Shown: positions 43,154 to 54,066 of the stretch, in pieces
Position numbering within the stretch: the first letter of the stretch is position 1
How the letters are laid out: each line of letters starts with the position of its first letter
Source: Prochlorococcus sp. scB241_528N17
GTDB lineage: Bacteria; Cyanobacteriota; Cyanobacteriia; PCC-6307; Cyanobiaceae
NCBI GenBank assembly: GCA_000634735.1
Contig: JFLG01000001.1
Location: 225,714-289,713 of the forward strand
DNA: 64,000 nt
Direction: 5' to 3'
Program-made: the position numbers and the translations under genes
Notes under the pieces: generated by a model
What the model saw: the letters and a program-made list of their open reading frames with translations, nothing else
Told to the model about the DNA's origin: nothing
Database searches by the model: none

Positions 43154-44299
43154 ATGCTATCAACTCCCATACTACTAGACTATCAATCTTCGACTCCTTG
43201 CTCTAAAGATGTCGTTGATTCTATGAAACCTTTTTGGAGTGAGATATTTTCTAACCCTGCAAGCAAATCTAATTTGGCGGGGATTAACGCAAGCGCTATA
43301 TTGGAAGCCTCAAGAGAAAAAATAGAACAAAGTTTATTTCTTAAAAATAAAAAAGTTATTTTCACAAGTGGGGCAACTGAATCTAATAACTTAGCCTTAT
43401 TAGGTTTTGCTAGAAATTTCTATAAAAATACAGGAAATTATGGACATATTATTACCTTAAAAACGGAGCATAAAGCTGTTTTGGAGCCCTTAAACCAACT
43501 AAAAAAAGAAGGATTTATGGTTACAGAAATTAATCCTGAGAAAGATGGCTTAATTTCAGTAGAACAATTCAAAAAAAATATAAGAGAAGATACATTTCTG
43601 GTTAGTGTCATGTTGGCAAATAACGAAATAGGAGTTATTCAGCCCATAGAAAATATTTCAAAGATATGTAAATCGAGAGGAATAACATTTCACTCTGATT
43701 TTGCACAATGTTTAGGTTATATGGCGTTAGACAATCTTTTATCAGATGTAAACATGATAACGATGAGTTCTCACAAAATATATGGTCCTAAAGGGATAGG
43801 ACTTCTTTTGATTGATGAAGAAATTAATCTTGAGCCTTTAATTGTTGGAGGAGGTCAGGAATATGGTCTTAGGTCTGGCACATTACCTCTTCCTTTAGTA
43901 GTTGGCTTTGCTAAAGCAATAGAGATAGCAGTTCTTAATCAAAAAAATAATGCTGAGAAATTACTTTTTTATAGAAATACCCTTTTAGAGGGGTTGTTAA
44001 AAAATAATTCTGGTTTATTAATTAATGGCTCCATAGAAAAAAGATTACCTCATAATTTAAATTTGACTGTATTGGATTTAAACGGAGCAAAGTTTCATAA
44101 ACTTTTAAAATCTAAAATAATTTGCTCTACTGGATCTGCATGTAGTAATGGTGAACCATCTCATGTTTTACTAGCCTTAGGCAGATCTCTTAAAGAAGCA
44201 GAATCTTCAATAAGGTTAAGTATTGGATTAAGTACCAATTCAAAAGATATAGAACAAGCAATTCATATTCTTACAAATACGATCAGATCATTACGATAG
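43154..44299 (+). CDS. Cysteine desulfurase (IscS/NifS family)
   Basis: A 381-residue class V aminotransferase fold enzyme. PLP lysine K208 in MSSHKIYGPKGIG, cofactor His in TEHKAVLEP (about H106), and active-site Cys330 in CSTGSACSNGEPSHVL, the longer-loop group I (NifS/IscS) form rather than SufS. It liberates sulfur from cysteine for Fe-S clusters or tRNA thiolation. Together with a separate SufS system usual in cyanobacteria it probably serves tRNA modification or general sulfur transfer. It is convergent with rsmH. Confidence 0.91.
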   Translation: MLSTPILLDYQSSTPCSKDVVDSMKPFWSEIFSNPASKSNLAGINASAILEASREKIEQSLFLKNKKVIFTSGATESNNLALLGFARNFYKNTGNYGHIITLKTEHKAVLEPLNQLKKEGFMVTEINPEKDGLISVEQFKKNIREDTFLVSVMLANNEIGVIQPIENISKICKSRGITFHSDFAQCLGYMALDNLLSDVNMITMSSHKIYGPKGIGLLLIDEEINLEPLIVGGGQEYGLRSGTLPLPLVVGFAKAIEIAVLNQKNNAEKLLFYRNTLLEGLLKNNSGLLINGSIEKRLPHNLNLTVLDLNGAKFHKLLKSKIICSTGSACSNGEPSHVLLALGRSLKEAESSIRLSIGLSTNSKDIEQAIHILTNTIRSLR

Positions 44300-44312
44300 A
44301 AATTATTGGCTT

Positions 44313-45215
44313 TTAATTTAATTGAGCAATTCTTAATTTCCCACTTCTAGCTCTTTTATTAAGTTCGACTTCTTTTTCGGAAGGAGTTATTGGCTTTTTT
44401 GTCAGGTTTTTTAGTCTTTGATCATTCTTAAAACAACTTTTAACTAACCTATCCTCAAGGGAATGAAAACTAATAATAGAAATAATACCCCCTGGCAAAA
44501 GCCATTCAGGTACTACTTGCAAAAATTTTTCTAATACTTCAATTTCTTTATTAACAGCAATTCTTAGTGCTTGAAATGTTCTTGTAGCTGGATGTATTTT
44601 TTTATATCTTTGTTTTGGTGGGAAGCAGCCTGCAATAGAATAAGCTAACTCTTTTGTCCCAGAATATTTCCCATTTTCCTTCAAATCCAATTTTATTTTC
44701 CTAGCAATCTTTCTTGATAATCTTTCATCTCCATATTTATATATTAGGTTAGCTAGATCTTTTTCATTTAAAGCCTCAATTAATTTCTCAGCATCAACAT
44801 CAAGCAAAGGATTCATACGCATATCAAGCGGACCATCTTTTTGGAAACTAAATCCCCTTTTAGGGTCATCAAGTTGGTTACTATTTACTCCAAGATCTGC
44901 AATCACAAAAGAAACTTTTTCTTTTGGTACAAAATCCGCAAAATTTGAAGCCCTTATATCAATCCTACTTTTAAACTCATCAAGTTTTTTTAATGCTGAT
45001 TTTCTTGCGAATGGATCTTGATCAAGGGCAATTATATTTAAATCCGAATATTTTCTCAATAAATGATAAGAGTGCCCGCCTCCACCTAAAGTTGCGTCTA
45101 TTCCCTTAAGTTGATTGTTATGTATAAGCGGGCAATGCTCTAATGAGGCCATAATCTCATCTGTCATAACTGATTGATGATTGAAAAAAGATGAATCAGA
45201 TAGGTCAGTTTGCAT
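44313..45215 (-). CDS. rsmH: 16S rRNA (cytosine-1402-N4) methyltransferase
   Basis: A 300-residue RsmH (MraW). HQSVMTDEIMASL (13-25) is the N-terminal signature; the SAM site GIDATLGGGGHSYHLL (about 38-53), DLGVNSNQLDDPKRGFSF (about 109-126) and FHSLEDR near the C-terminus are all conserved. It methylates C1402 in the 16S decoding centre. It is not in a dcw cluster here; it is divergent from ndhH with a 38-bp gap. Confidence 0.95.
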   Translation of the reverse strand: MQTDLSDSSFFNHQSVMTDEIMASLEHCPLIHNNQLKGIDATLGGGGHSYHLLRKYSDLNIIALDQDPFARKSALKKLDEFKSRIDIRASNFADFVPKEKVSFVIADLGVNSNQLDDPKRGFSFQKDGPLDMRMNPLLDVDAEKLIEALNEKDLANLIYKYGDERLSRKIARKIKLDLKENGKYSGTKELAYSIAGCFPPKQRYKKIHPATRTFQALRIAVNKEIEVLEKFLQVVPEWLLPGGIISIISFHSLEDRLVKSCFKNDQRLKNLTKKPITPSEKEVELNKRARSGKLRIAQLN

Positions 45216-45253
45216 AACTTTCGACTAAGATTTATTTAGAAGTTAAATTTCGA

Positions 45254-46441
45254 ATGGCTCAGCTAGAGACTAGAACAGAACCAATGGTGGTCAATTTTGG
45301 CCCTCACCATCCCTCAATGCATGGGGTTTTAAGGTTAGTTGTAACTCTTGATGGTGAGAATGTCATTGATTGTGAGCCAGTAATTGGATATTTACATAGA
45401 GGAATGGAAAAGATAGCTGAAAATAGGACAAATGTAATGTATGTCCCTTATGTAAGCAGAATGGATTATGCAGCAGGAATGTTTTATGAAGCTATTGTAG
45501 TAAATGCTCCCGAAAGATTAGCTAATATTCCAGTTCCCAAAAGAGCTAGTTACATAAGAGTTCTTATGCTCGAACTTAATCGAATTGCTAATCATCTCTT
45601 ATGGCTTGGTCCCTTTTTAGCAGACGTAGGAGCTCAAACTCCATTTTTCTATATTTTTAGAGAAAGAGAGATGATCTATGATCTCTGGGAAGCTGCTACT
45701 GGACAAAGACTAATAAATAATAATTTCTTTAGGATAGGCGGTGTCGCATGTGATCTCCCATACGGATGGTTAGAAAAATGTATAGACTTTTGCGATTGGT
45801 TCGGTCCTAAGATAGATGAATACGAAAAATTAATCACAAATAATCCGATTTTTAGAAAAAGAATTGAAGGTTTAGGAACAATACAAAGAGACCAGGCTAT
45901 TAATTGGTCTTTGTCTGGTCCAATGCTTAGAGCTTCTGGAGTTTCCTGGGATTTAAGGAAAGTCGATAGTTATGAATGTTATGACGATTTTGATTGGCAG
46001 ATTGCTTCAGAAAAAGAAGGAGATTGTTATGCGAGGTATCGAGTAAGAGTTGAAGAGATGAGACAATCACTAAGCATCATTCGCCAAGCCTGCAAAATGA
46101 TTCCAGGAGGTCCAACAGAAAATTTAGAAGCTCAAAGAATGGCGACTGAAGATAAGAAAAGTGAAATATTTGGTATCGACTATCAATATGTAGCTAAGAA
46201 GGTTGCTCCAACTTTTAAAATTCCTAACGGAGAATTATATACAAGATTAGAGTCCGGAAAAGGAGAAATAGGTGTATTTATTCAAGGAAATAATGAAGTT
46301 ACCCCATGGAGATTTAAAATCAGAGCAGCTGATTTAAATAATCTTCAAATATTGCCTCATATTCTTAAAGGTGCCAAAATCGCTGATATTATGGCAATCC
46401 TTGGTTCAATAGATGTCATTATGGGATCTGTTGATAGATAA
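45254..46441 (+). CDS. ndhH: NAD(P)H-quinone oxidoreductase subunit H (NdhH)
   Basis: A 395-residue NdhH/NuoD (49-kDa) homologue forming part of the quinone pocket. [15 protein letters not shown] (about 14-28), [15 protein letters not shown] (about 45-59), and a C-terminal [18 protein letters not shown] (378-395) with the aspartate of the family's end motif are seen. The nickel-binding cysteines of hydrogenases are absent, as expected. It is followed by the DHNA-CoA thioesterase gene after 9 bp. Confidence 0.96.
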
Positions 46442-46450
46442 TTTCTTTAA

Positions 46451-46903
<453 letters not shown>

Positions 46904-46906
46904 TGA

Positions 46907-48121
46907 TTATTTTTTAAATTTATAGTTTATTTTTTCTCTAATGCTATTTTTGTTTTTAACAATCCACTTTTCAGGCTTTTCATGTTTAGGCCAACTTTGA
47001 GAAAATTTTTTTAATAAATTTAAAGAAATTTCAATATTATTATTATTTGTAAATTCTCTAAATTCAACTATTACTTTAATTTTATTTCCCCATAATTTGT
47101 TAGATACTTTTGAAATATTGAATTTATTAATTGGGATATTTTCTTTCCTAATGAAATCATTTAATCTAGATTCAATTACTTCAGGGAAAACGATTTCTCC
47201 TCCTGAATTAAAGGCATTATCATTTCTTCCAACAAAGTTTAAATAGAAAGAATTATTGATTTGATTAATTTCACCTAAATCACTTGTTTGCCACCACCCA
47301 TTTTTATTTTTGAAATTTTCAGTTTTTAAAGAGTCTATTATTTCGATTCCAATTCTGGCTGATTTTATCTCGATTAATCCTTTTGCGTTAATTCTTATTT
47401 TTGTATCAGGTAGTATTTCTCCAACATTTTTAAAACCCATTAAGAATTCTTTTGGTTTTAAACTAGTAACCATTGCTGCTGTTTCAGTTGAGCCATAACA
47501 AGGTGCTAATTTTATTTTTTCTTTTATACATTGTTCTGCAGTTTCGTCTGAAATTGAAGCTCCACCAACCCAAATTAGATCAAAAATTTTTAGCCAACTA
47601 ATTCCATCTTTTTGAGCTAAAAGTCTTTGTAATTGGGTAGGTACTAATGACGTAATCAAGTGTTTTTTGTTTTTTTTAAATTTAATTGTGAAAAGTAAAA
47701 GCTCTCGAGTTTTTTTTATCAAATTCGGAGAAATATTAATATAATCACATCCCCAAGTTTGACTTCTAAAAATTGGCATTAATCCACTTATATGGTTCAG
47801 GGGTAAAGTATTTAAAATTAAGCAGTTTTGCAATTCAAATCCTTGCTCTATTAGCCATTGACCTGATGTAGTTGCAGATAATATAAGATTATTTAAATGG
47901 TGAAAACATTGTCTCGGTTTTCCAGAACTCCCACTACTGTTTAAGATAATTGCTGGCCCATTTTCAGTAATTGAGTCTAATACATCTTCGTCTTCATAAA
48001 ATTTGTTTTTTACATATATAATTTTATTCTCCCTAATTTTTTCAAGAATTTTTTCTACAGATTGAGTTTCGTTATTTTCAACTTCAATAGTATGAATTTT
48101 ATTTTTCATAGGAGATCCCAT
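46907..48121 (-). CDS. menE: O-succinylbenzoate-CoA ligase
   Basis: A 404-residue acyl-adenylating enzyme. The P-loop-like A3 motif is LNSSGSSGKPRQCFHH (about 57-72), followed by APCYGSTETAAMV (about 208-220), the TSDLGE (about 276-281) and VGRNDNAFNSGGEIV (about 293-307) blocks. It activates OSB with CoA in phylloquinone synthesis. It is shorter than typical ANL enzymes because the N-terminal region is reduced, a trait of picocyanobacterial MenE as far as I recall. The start overlaps menC by 16 bp; order menA-menC-menE. Confidence 0.9.
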   Translation of the reverse strand: MGSPMKNKIHTIEVENNETQSVEKILEKIRENKIIYVKNKFYEDEDVLDSITENGPAIILNSSGSSGKPRQCFHHLNNLILSATTSGQWLIEQGFELQNCLILNTLPLNHISGLMPIFRSQTWGCDYINISPNLIKKTRELLLFTIKFKKNKKHLITSLVPTQLQRLLAQKDGISWLKIFDLIWVGGASISDETAEQCIKEKIKLAPCYGSTETAAMVTSLKPKEFLMGFKNVGEILPDTKIRINAKGLIEIKSARIGIEIIDSLKTENFKNKNGWWQTSDLGEINQINNSFYLNFVGRNDNAFNSGGEIVFPEVIESRLNDFIRKENIPINKFNISKVSNKLWGNKIKVIVEFREFTNNNNIEISLNLLKKFSQSWPKHEKPEKWIVKNKNSIREKINYKFKK

Positions 48122-49071
48122 ATCTTTTTTGCTTCATTTAAAAATAAAAACGAATTAGGGAATTTATTCATAGCTAAACCAGGAACTTTTGGAGTTGGTC
48201 CTTGTAATTGTAGAGAAGATAAATGATGGAGCCATCTATTTCCTATTCCAGTTTCAAATGAGGTACTTATAGATATTAAAGCTTTTTTATTTTCTAATTC
48301 TCTTAAAAGTTTAACTGGATTATTTTCTTGAGAAGGCCTTCTAATTTGCCAACCCTTCCACTCATCAATCAAAGTTGGAAATTTTAAAAGTGATTCGTCT
48401 AAGGCTATAGGGATTTTTTTGTTGAGTTCTGTCAGTCCATCAATATCATCAACACAGAGAGGTTGCTCTAACCAATCTATATTTTTATTATCTTTCAAAA
48501 TATCAGCCCATCTATTAGCTATGTTTCTTCCCCAAGAACCATTAGCATCTATCCTTAACTTAATATTATTACCTATTTTGCTTAAAATTTCTTCTAATTT
48601 TGCTTCTTCCTCATGGTTATTTTTTAGTGCTACTTTCCATTTTAAGGTTAATGATTTTCCAATATCACAATGTCTTTTTTTAATATCATTTAGATCTGAA
48701 ACTACATTTTCATGATTTAACAATATGGCTGTTTTACCAATTTCATCAAAGTAGTAGTTTTCTTTAAAAATTATTTTTCCATTGATTTCAGCTAATGCAG
48801 AATTTATTGCAGATTGAATACATGGGTGAAAAATATTTATTTGCTCAGATAAATTAAATTCCTCTATATACCCAGGGATCATATCTAGTTGTTTCGCACA
48901 CTTTTTTAAGTCTTTTTTATGTAGCGGTGAAACTTCTCCAAACCCTATTTTTTTATCATTACTTATTAATTTAATTATCCAACCCGATTTTGTGTGGTAG
49001 TTGGTTTTAGAATTTTCTACTTTGGCCGATAACTTAAAGCTATAAAATTTTTTTTGAAATATTAAGTTCAT
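48106..49071 (-). CDS. menC: O-succinylbenzoate synthase
   Basis: A 321-residue enolase-superfamily enzyme dehydrating SHCHC to OSB. Metal ligands are seen in LRIDANGSWG (Asp), WLEQPL (Glu) and IALDESL (Asp); the catalytic lysine is in LTLKWKVA (KxK). The last part with SISTSFETGIGN carries the second lysine region equivalent. It overlaps menE by 16 bp and menA by 4 bp, indicating tight translational coupling. Confidence 0.91.
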   Translation of the reverse strand: MNLIFQKKFYSFKLSAKVENSKTNYHTKSGWIIKLISNDKKIGFGEVSPLHKKDLKKCAKQLDMIPGYIEEFNLSEQINIFHPCIQSAINSALAEINGKIIFKENYYFDEIGKTAILLNHENVVSDLNDIKKRHCDIGKSLTLKWKVALKNNHEEEAKLEEILSKIGNNIKLRIDANGSWGRNIANRWADILKDNKNIDWLEQPLCVDDIDGLTELNKKIPIALDESLLKFPTLIDEWKGWQIRRPSQENNPVKLLRELENKKALISISTSFETGIGNRWLHHLSSLQLQGPTPKVPGLAMNKFPNSFLFLNEAKKIWDLL

Positions 49072-49985
49072 TTATTTAGCAAGTAATTAAATATTAATCC
49101 TGTGATTAAACCAATTCCATTAAGAGTTTGAAATTTTATTGCGATGAATTTGCAATTTTTTATTGCAGAAGGTTTTGCATACGAAGATTTTAATAAACTT
49201 ATAAGTCTTATTGCTTGAGGGAAACTAAGCAAATAAAGGATGCAAAACACTGGAATAAATCCATAAACTATTGTGAAAAGTTGAAAAATATATATTGTAA
49301 AAATTATCCAAGGCACAAATTGAGAACCTTTTTTTGCTCCTAAGCGAACTAAAGGTGAATTTTTCCCATGCTTTTTATCTTCAGAAATTTGATGAAAATG
49401 AGAGCAAAATAATACAAGAGTTGTTGCCAAGGAAGGTCCTGAACCAAGTAATAAAGAAACTTTCCATGGAATATCATCGAAGTAAATATTAGACGGATTT
49501 AACGCAATTAAGACTGCAGAGTACGCAAAAGGTCCAAATGCAAGCCAGCATAATGGTTCTCCTAAACCTTGATAGCCCAATCTAAAAGGAGGACCTTGAT
49601 ATAAATATCCTAAGAAGCAGCAAGCTGCCACCAAAATAAAAATGTTTATACTTGTTGATGCTGAAATAATTAAAATTATTAATAAACCAATAACTAAAGA
49701 TGTATATGCAATAAATGAAATTATTTTTTTATTTTTTACAAGATTTACAATTGAATGGAATTTAAATTCATCGATTCCTGTTTCTGCGTCGTATAAATCA
49801 TTAGTTAGATTTTCCCAAAGTAATATCAAAATTGCAGCTAAAGTAAATGAAATCAAATTATAAATTTTTACCTCTTCATATTGATTGAGCAAGTAAGCTC
49901 CTGTTATTAAAACTGGAAGTATGGCAACAGAATAAAGAGGCCATTTTATTGCTTTTTTCCATAATTTTTTTTTATCTTCGTCCAT
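49068..49985 (-). CDS. menA: 1,4-dihydroxy-2-naphthoate phytyltransferase
   Basis: A 305-residue UbiA-family prenyltransferase with about eight membrane helices. The first Asp-rich motif is NLTNDLYDAETGIDEF (about 60-75), and the second is DKKHGKNSPLVRLGAKKG (about 202-219). It attaches the phytyl chain to DHNA for phylloquinone, the A1 cofactor of photosystem I. It heads the menA-menC-menE unit and is divergent from menF. Confidence 0.94.
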   Translation of the reverse strand: MDEDKKKLWKKAIKWPLYSVAILPVLITGAYLLNQYEEVKIYNLISFTLAAILILLWENLTNDLYDAETGIDEFKFHSIVNLVKNKKIISFIAYTSLVIGLLIILIISASTSINIFILVAACCFLGYLYQGPPFRLGYQGLGEPLCWLAFGPFAYSAVLIALNPSNIYFDDIPWKVSLLLGSGPSLATTLVLFCSHFHQISEDKKHGKNSPLVRLGAKKGSQFVPWIIFTIYIFQLFTIVYGFIPVFCILYLLSFPQAIRLISLLKSSYAKPSAIKNCKFIAIKFQTLNGIGLITGLIFNYLLNK

Positions 49986-50086
49986 TTTTAATTAACACGC
50001 AAAATTAGATAATTATTGAATTTAGTTTATAAATTGAGTTACATTTTTTACTTTATTGCATCATTTTTAGTTATTTTCAATAAGTA

Positions 50087-51499
50087 ATGAAAAATGATTT
50101 AAACTTAACAGATTTTTTAAAAGATGTATTTTCTTCTTTCGATAAGAAAGTTGAAAATTCTGGATTAGTAAGTATTTGTGTTGAGATTCCTTGTATTGAT
50201 TTATTCCAAGTTTATGAATTGTTAATAAATCAATATCCGTTTTCTTCATTTTGGGAGGAATCTGATGGCATTTCATATATAGCTTTCGAGAAGTGTAAAT
50301 ATGTTACTCTGGATGGCCCAAAAAGATTTGAGGTAGCAAAAGAGTTTAATTCTGAGAATTTTAAAAATTTAATTAACTTAACTAATGAATCGCATAATTC
50401 TGCACTTTCAAAAATAATTTATTTATTTTCTTTCTCTGAAAATTTGAATAATAAGAATTTACCTTCAGATATCCCTAGTTTGGAAGCCATTTTGCCAAAA
50501 ATATTAATTACTAAAAGTGGCAAGAATTGCTGGTTAAGAATCAATGGTCATGTTGAAGGTAAATCAACATTAAGAACATTAATTGAAGAAATATGGACAA
50601 TTAGAAATCTAGTTATTAATTCTTGCTCAGAATTAATAAAATCATCTGGCTTAAAAACTAGTTTTGATTCCCCTTTTATTGATGATTTCTCACGCTCCTT
50701 AGAAACTTCTAAAACAAACATGAAAAAAGTAGTACATAGAGGAATTCAATTAGTAGATAAAGATATCCTAGAAAAGATAGTTTTAGCGAATAGGATTAAA
50801 ATAAAACTTAAAAATAAATTAGATTTAGTAGAAATTTTAAAAAGATTTAAAAAGAATCAACCAAATACATGTAGATACGTTTGGAAAAGGAATAGTAAGG
50901 ATATTTTGTTTGGAGCATCTCCAGAAAAATTATTTTCTTTCTCTAAACCTAATTTAACTTTAGAGGCTCTTGCTGGAACTATCTCTACTAATTCAAATTT
51001 TAAGAAACTCCTAAAAAGTACTAAAGACTTAAAGGAACATAATTATGTAATACAACATTTGATTAAATCTTTAGAAGTTTCAAAAATAACAAACTTTAAA
51101 AAAAGTGATATCAAGGTAAATTCATTTGGAGATATTTCTCATTTGCAAACACTCATTTTCTCTAAAGTTGAAAATATTTGTCCTTTTGAATTGCTTAAAA
51201 ACTTACATCCATCTCCAGCTGTTTGTGGATACCCAAAAAATGCAGCATTGGATTGGATAAACACTCTTGAGTCTTTTCCTAGAGGAAATTATGCTTCTCC
51301 AATGGGTTGGGTTGATTCATCAGGCAATGCTTCATTTCTTTTGGCAATAAGAGGCGCAAGATGTATTGAAGAAAATATTGAATTTACTGCAGGTTCAGGT
51401 ATAGTTTCTGGCTCCGTTTTAGAGAAAGAAATAGATGAGATTAAATTAAAATTTGAATCTATAGTAAAACAGATATTTTGCGCTAAAAACCCTAGATAA
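50087..51499 (+). CDS. menF: Isochorismate synthase
   Basis: A 470-residue chorismate-binding enzyme. The C-terminal catalytic block includes [23 protein letters not shown] (in [14 protein letters not shown]) and [20 protein letters not shown], and [12 protein letters not shown] marks the middle. Isochorismate synthase, not anthranilate synthase, is supported by the men gene context and by LHPSPAVCG. It opens the phylloquinone pathway. It is divergent from menA and overlaps the gshB 3' end by 8 bp, tail to tail. Confidence 0.92.
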   Translation: MKNDLNLTDFLKDVFSSFDKKVENSGLVSICVEIPCIDLFQVYELLINQYPFSSFWEESDGISYIAFEKCKYVTLDGPKRFEVAKEFNSENFKNLINLTNESHNSALSKIIYLFSFSENLNNKNLPSDIPSLEAILPKILITKSGKNCWLRINGHVEGKSTLRTLIEEIWTIRNLVINSCSELIKSSGLKTSFDSPFIDDFSRSLETSKTNMKKVVHRGIQLVDKDILEKIVLANRIKIKLKNKLDLVEILKRFKKNQPNTCRYVWKRNSKDILFGASPEKLFSFSKPNLTLEALAGTISTNSNFKKLLKSTKDLKEHNYVIQHLIKSLEVSKITNFKKSDIKVNSFGDISHLQTLIFSKVENICPFELLKNLHPSPAVCGYPKNAALDWINTLESFPRGNYASPMGWVDSSGNASFLLAIRGARCIEENIEFTAGSGIVSGSVLEKEIDEIKLKFESIVKQIFCAKNPR

Positions 51500-52415
51500 T
51501 TTCTACTAATTTTTCAATAACTTCCTCTGAAACATTTTTATTGGATAAATTTTCTATTTCTCTTAAACCTGTTGGACTGGTTACATTAATCTCGCTAAGC
51601 ATTCCATTTATTACATCAATACCTACAAAAAATAAACCCTCATCTTTGAAGTGTTGAGATAATTCTGAGCAGATACTTTTTTCTTTTTCTGTTAATAATG
51701 TGGGTTCAGCCTTGCCTCCCATCGCTAAATTACTCCTAAAATCGCCTCCTTGAGGAATCCTATTTATTGATCCAATTGCTTCTCCGTTTACGATAATTAT
51801 TCTTTTATCACCCTCTAAGACTTCAGGAATAAATTTTTGCATCATAACGGGTAATTCTTCTTGAGAAGTGATTAATTCAATGATTGATTTAATTCCTGGA
51901 GAATTTTTATTTATCCTTATAACACCTTGACCACCTTTTCCTCCTAGAGGTTTTATGACTACTTCATTATTTATATTTGCAAAATTAATAAGATCTTTTA
52001 CCTTACTCGCAACTATTGTAGGTGCCATTAAGTGGCTGTATCTTAAAGCACCTAGCTTTTCATTCCACGCTCTTAACGATGAGGGTTTGTTAATTACTTT
52101 TACTCCTTTTCTTTCGGCAACTTCTAAAAGATGGGTTGCATATAAATAAGCTTCATTTACAGGAGGATCTTTTCTCATCCAAATGCAATTAAATTCGGCG
52201 AGAGGTATGCAATCATTCTCTTTGAAAGAAATCCATGGAATTACTTCAACTTTTACGGAAGATGCCCATACTTCATCACCTCTAGCTTCCAGGTCTTGAG
52301 GAGTACAACTCCAGATTTCAATATTTTTTTTTGATGATGCTTGCATTAAAGCAGCAGTTGAATCTTTTAAGGGATTTATATTTTTGATTGGATCTATTAC
52401 GAATAGAAATTTCAT
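51492..52415 (-). CDS. gshB: Glutathione synthetase
   Basis: A 307-residue ATP-grasp enzyme that joins gamma-glutamylcysteine and glycine. [20 protein letters not shown] (1-20) is the family N-terminus; [14 protein letters not shown] (about 153-166) is the ATP-grasp glycine loop, and [12 protein letters not shown] plus [13 protein letters not shown] near the end carry metal/substrate residues. It is 5 bp downstream of the glutaredoxin gene, a functional pair. Confidence 0.94.
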   Translation of the reverse strand: MKFLFVIDPIKNINPLKDSTAALMQASSKKNIEIWSCTPQDLEARGDEVWASSVKVEVIPWISFKENDCIPLAEFNCIWMRKDPPVNEAYLYATHLLEVAERKGVKVINKPSSLRAWNEKLGALRYSHLMAPTIVASKVKDLINFANINNEVVIKPLGGKGGQGVIRINKNSPGIKSIIELITSQEELPVMMQKFIPEVLEGDKRIIIVNGEAIGSINRIPQGGDFRSNLAMGGKAEPTLLTEKEKSICSELSQHFKDEGLFFVGIDVINGMLSEINVTSPTGLREIENLSNKNVSEEVIEKLVEII

Positions 52416-52420
52416 AAGAT

Positions 52421-52675
52421 CTAGTTTAATAATGCTTCTAATTTATTTTCATTTTCTAATGCGTAGAGATCATCGCAGCCTCCGATACCCTCATTATCTA
52501 TAAATATTTGTGGTAATGTTCTTCTACCATCAGCTCTTTCAATCATCAATGCTCTGGCATCTTCGTCGCCATCTATTTTATATTCTGTAAAATTTACATT
52601 TTTTTTCTTTAGTAGTGATTTTGCTCGAATACAGAATGGGCAATATTGCCAAGTATAAATTTCAACTTTGGACAT
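52421..52675 (-). CDS. grxC: Glutaredoxin (GrxC type)
   Basis: An 84-residue dithiol glutaredoxin with active site YCPFC (C12, C15), the cis-proline TLPQIFID (about 55-62), and GGCDDLYAL, which carries the GG-C-D glutathione-binding end. It reduces disulfides with glutathione, consistent with gshB immediately downstream. It is divergent from prfB across 76 bp. Confidence 0.93.
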   Translation of the reverse strand: MSKVEIYTWQYCPFCIRAKSLLKKKNVNFTEYKIDGDEDARALMIERADGRRTLPQIFIDNEGIGGCDDLYALENENKLEALLN

Positions 52676-52751
52676 TTTTTTAAAATAATACTTAGTTTAT
52701 ACTATTAAACAAAAGTGCTTGTTAGATTATAAATAACGATTAAATTCTATT

Positions 52752-53874
52752 TTGATAGATATTACAGATTTCAAAAAAGATCTTTCGGAACTAACGGAGC
52801 GCCTGGGTAATGCTCAGGATTGTCTTTGACGTTCCAAGATTAAAAGCGAAAAGGAAAGAGTTAGAGCAAATTTCTGCTCAGCCTGAATTTTGGGATAATC
52901 AAGAAGAAGCTAAAAAGCAAATGTTAATCCTTGATGATGTCAAAGCACAACTCGAATTGTTAGATAAATGGAAAACTTTTATTTCTGATGCTAATGCCTC
53001 TCTTGAGCTTTATTCTCTAGAACCAGAAGAGGAAATGATTTTAGAATCGCAGCTGGGATTAAAGAAATTAAGAGAGAATTTGGATAAATGGGAATTTGAA
53101 AGATTGTTATGTGGTGAATACGATAAGGAAGGAGCAGTAGTTTCTATTAACGCAGGTGCGGGTGGAACAGATGCGCAGGATTGGGTAGAGATATTATTAA
53201 GAATGTACTCTAGATGGGCCGATAATAATCAAATGAGCCTTGTCATTAATGAATTATCTCAAGGAGAAGAAGCAGGTATTAAAAGTGTAACGTTCGAAAT
53301 TGATGGAAAATATGCATATGGCTATCTGCAACATGAAAAAGGAACTCATAGATTAGTAAGAATTTCTCCTTTTAATGCCAATGGCAAAAGACAAACCAGC
53401 TTTGCTGGGGTAGAGGTTATGCCAAAATTAGATGATAATATTTCACTTGATATACCTGAAAAAGATTTAGAAATTACAACGAGTAGATCCGGTGGAGCTG
53501 GAGGACAAAATGTTAATAAAGTAGAAACAGCAGTGAGAATTGTTCATTTGCCTTCAGGGATTTCAGTAAGATGTACTCAAGAAAGATCTCAATTACAAAA
53601 TAAAGAAAAAGCTATGTTACTTTTAAAGTCTAAACTATTAGTGATTGCTAAAGAACAACGAGCTGCTGAAGTCGCTGATATTAAAGGTGATATTGTGGAA
53701 GCTGCATGGGGCAATCAAATAAGAAATTATGTTTTCCATCCCTATCAAATGGTAAAAGATCTTAGGACTATGCAGGAGACTAACGAGTTAGATAGTGTTT
53801 TAGATGGTGGACTTGACCCATTTATTCATGAATTATTACGTTTGAATATTTCTTCTAATGAATCTATTGAATAA
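52752..53874 (+). CDS. prfB: Peptide chain release factor 2 (programmed +1 frameshift)
   Basis: RF2 is encoded by two overlapping frames. The first opens at TTG 52752 ([20 protein letters not shown]..), ends with CTT TGA at 52824-52829; skipping T52827 and continuing at GAC 52828 gives ..[15 protein letters not shown], a natural RF2 N-terminus and a protein of about 373 residues. The [10 protein letters not shown] peptidyl-hydrolysis motif and SRSGGAGGQ context (about 240-250), and the downstream [12 protein letters not shown] are clear. RF2 reads UGA and UAA; the in-frame UGA makes it autoregulated by RF2 level. An ATG at 52810 lies in the second frame but lacks the conserved N-terminus. Confidence 0.95.
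52816..52830 (+). promoter_or_regulatory. prfB +1 frameshift signal
   Basis: AGGA (52816-52819), a 4-nt spacer, then CTTTGAC (52824-52830): the classical RF2 slippery CUU-UGA-C preceded by an internal Shine-Dalgarno-like element, as in Escherichia coli prfB. Confidence 0.9.
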
Positions 53875-53877
53875 CTA

Positions 53878-54060
53878 ATGGAAAATAAAAACGAAATTTT
53901 AGAAAAAAAAGTTTCTCCTCCAAGCTTTATAAAGCTTGCCATGAGAAATATGGTAAGGAAAGGCTCAAAAAGTATTTCTCATTTTTCAATAACCTTTCTA
54001 GTTTTAATTGGGATATTAATACTTGTGGCCACAATAGGTAAGCCCAATATTCCAGTTTAA
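53878..54060 (+). CDS. Small single-helix membrane protein (DUF3285-like)
   Basis: A 60-residue protein from ATG 53878: a charged N-terminus (1-30, with PPSFIKLAMRNMVRKGSKS) and one transmembrane helix (about 36-53, ITFLVLIGILILVATIG), ending GKPNIPV. This resembles the cyanobacterial DUF3285 family of unknown function, which is found next to prfB/ybeY in picocyanobacteria. It sits 3 bp after prfB and 6 bp before ybeY, so it is clearly in the operon. Confidence 0.8.
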   Translation: MENKNEILEKKVSPPSFIKLAMRNMVRKGSKSISHFSITFLVLIGILILVATIGKPNIPV

Positions 54061-54066
54061 GAATTT

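Noticed and set aside
43139..43160. NtcA-type GTA-N8-TAC site near the cysteine desulfurase and other starts
   Set aside because: Checked the intergenic regions by eye; no GTA-N8-TAC with a proper -10 at the right distance was found.
48419..48715. 98-codon plus-strand frame opposite menC
   Set aside because: Shadow of menC in the antisense direction; hydrophobic composition comes from the complementary AT-rich codons.
52810..52830. ATG at 52810 as the prfB start
   Set aside because: It misses the conserved RF2 N-terminus, which is in the other frame and joined by the CTT-TGA-C frameshift.
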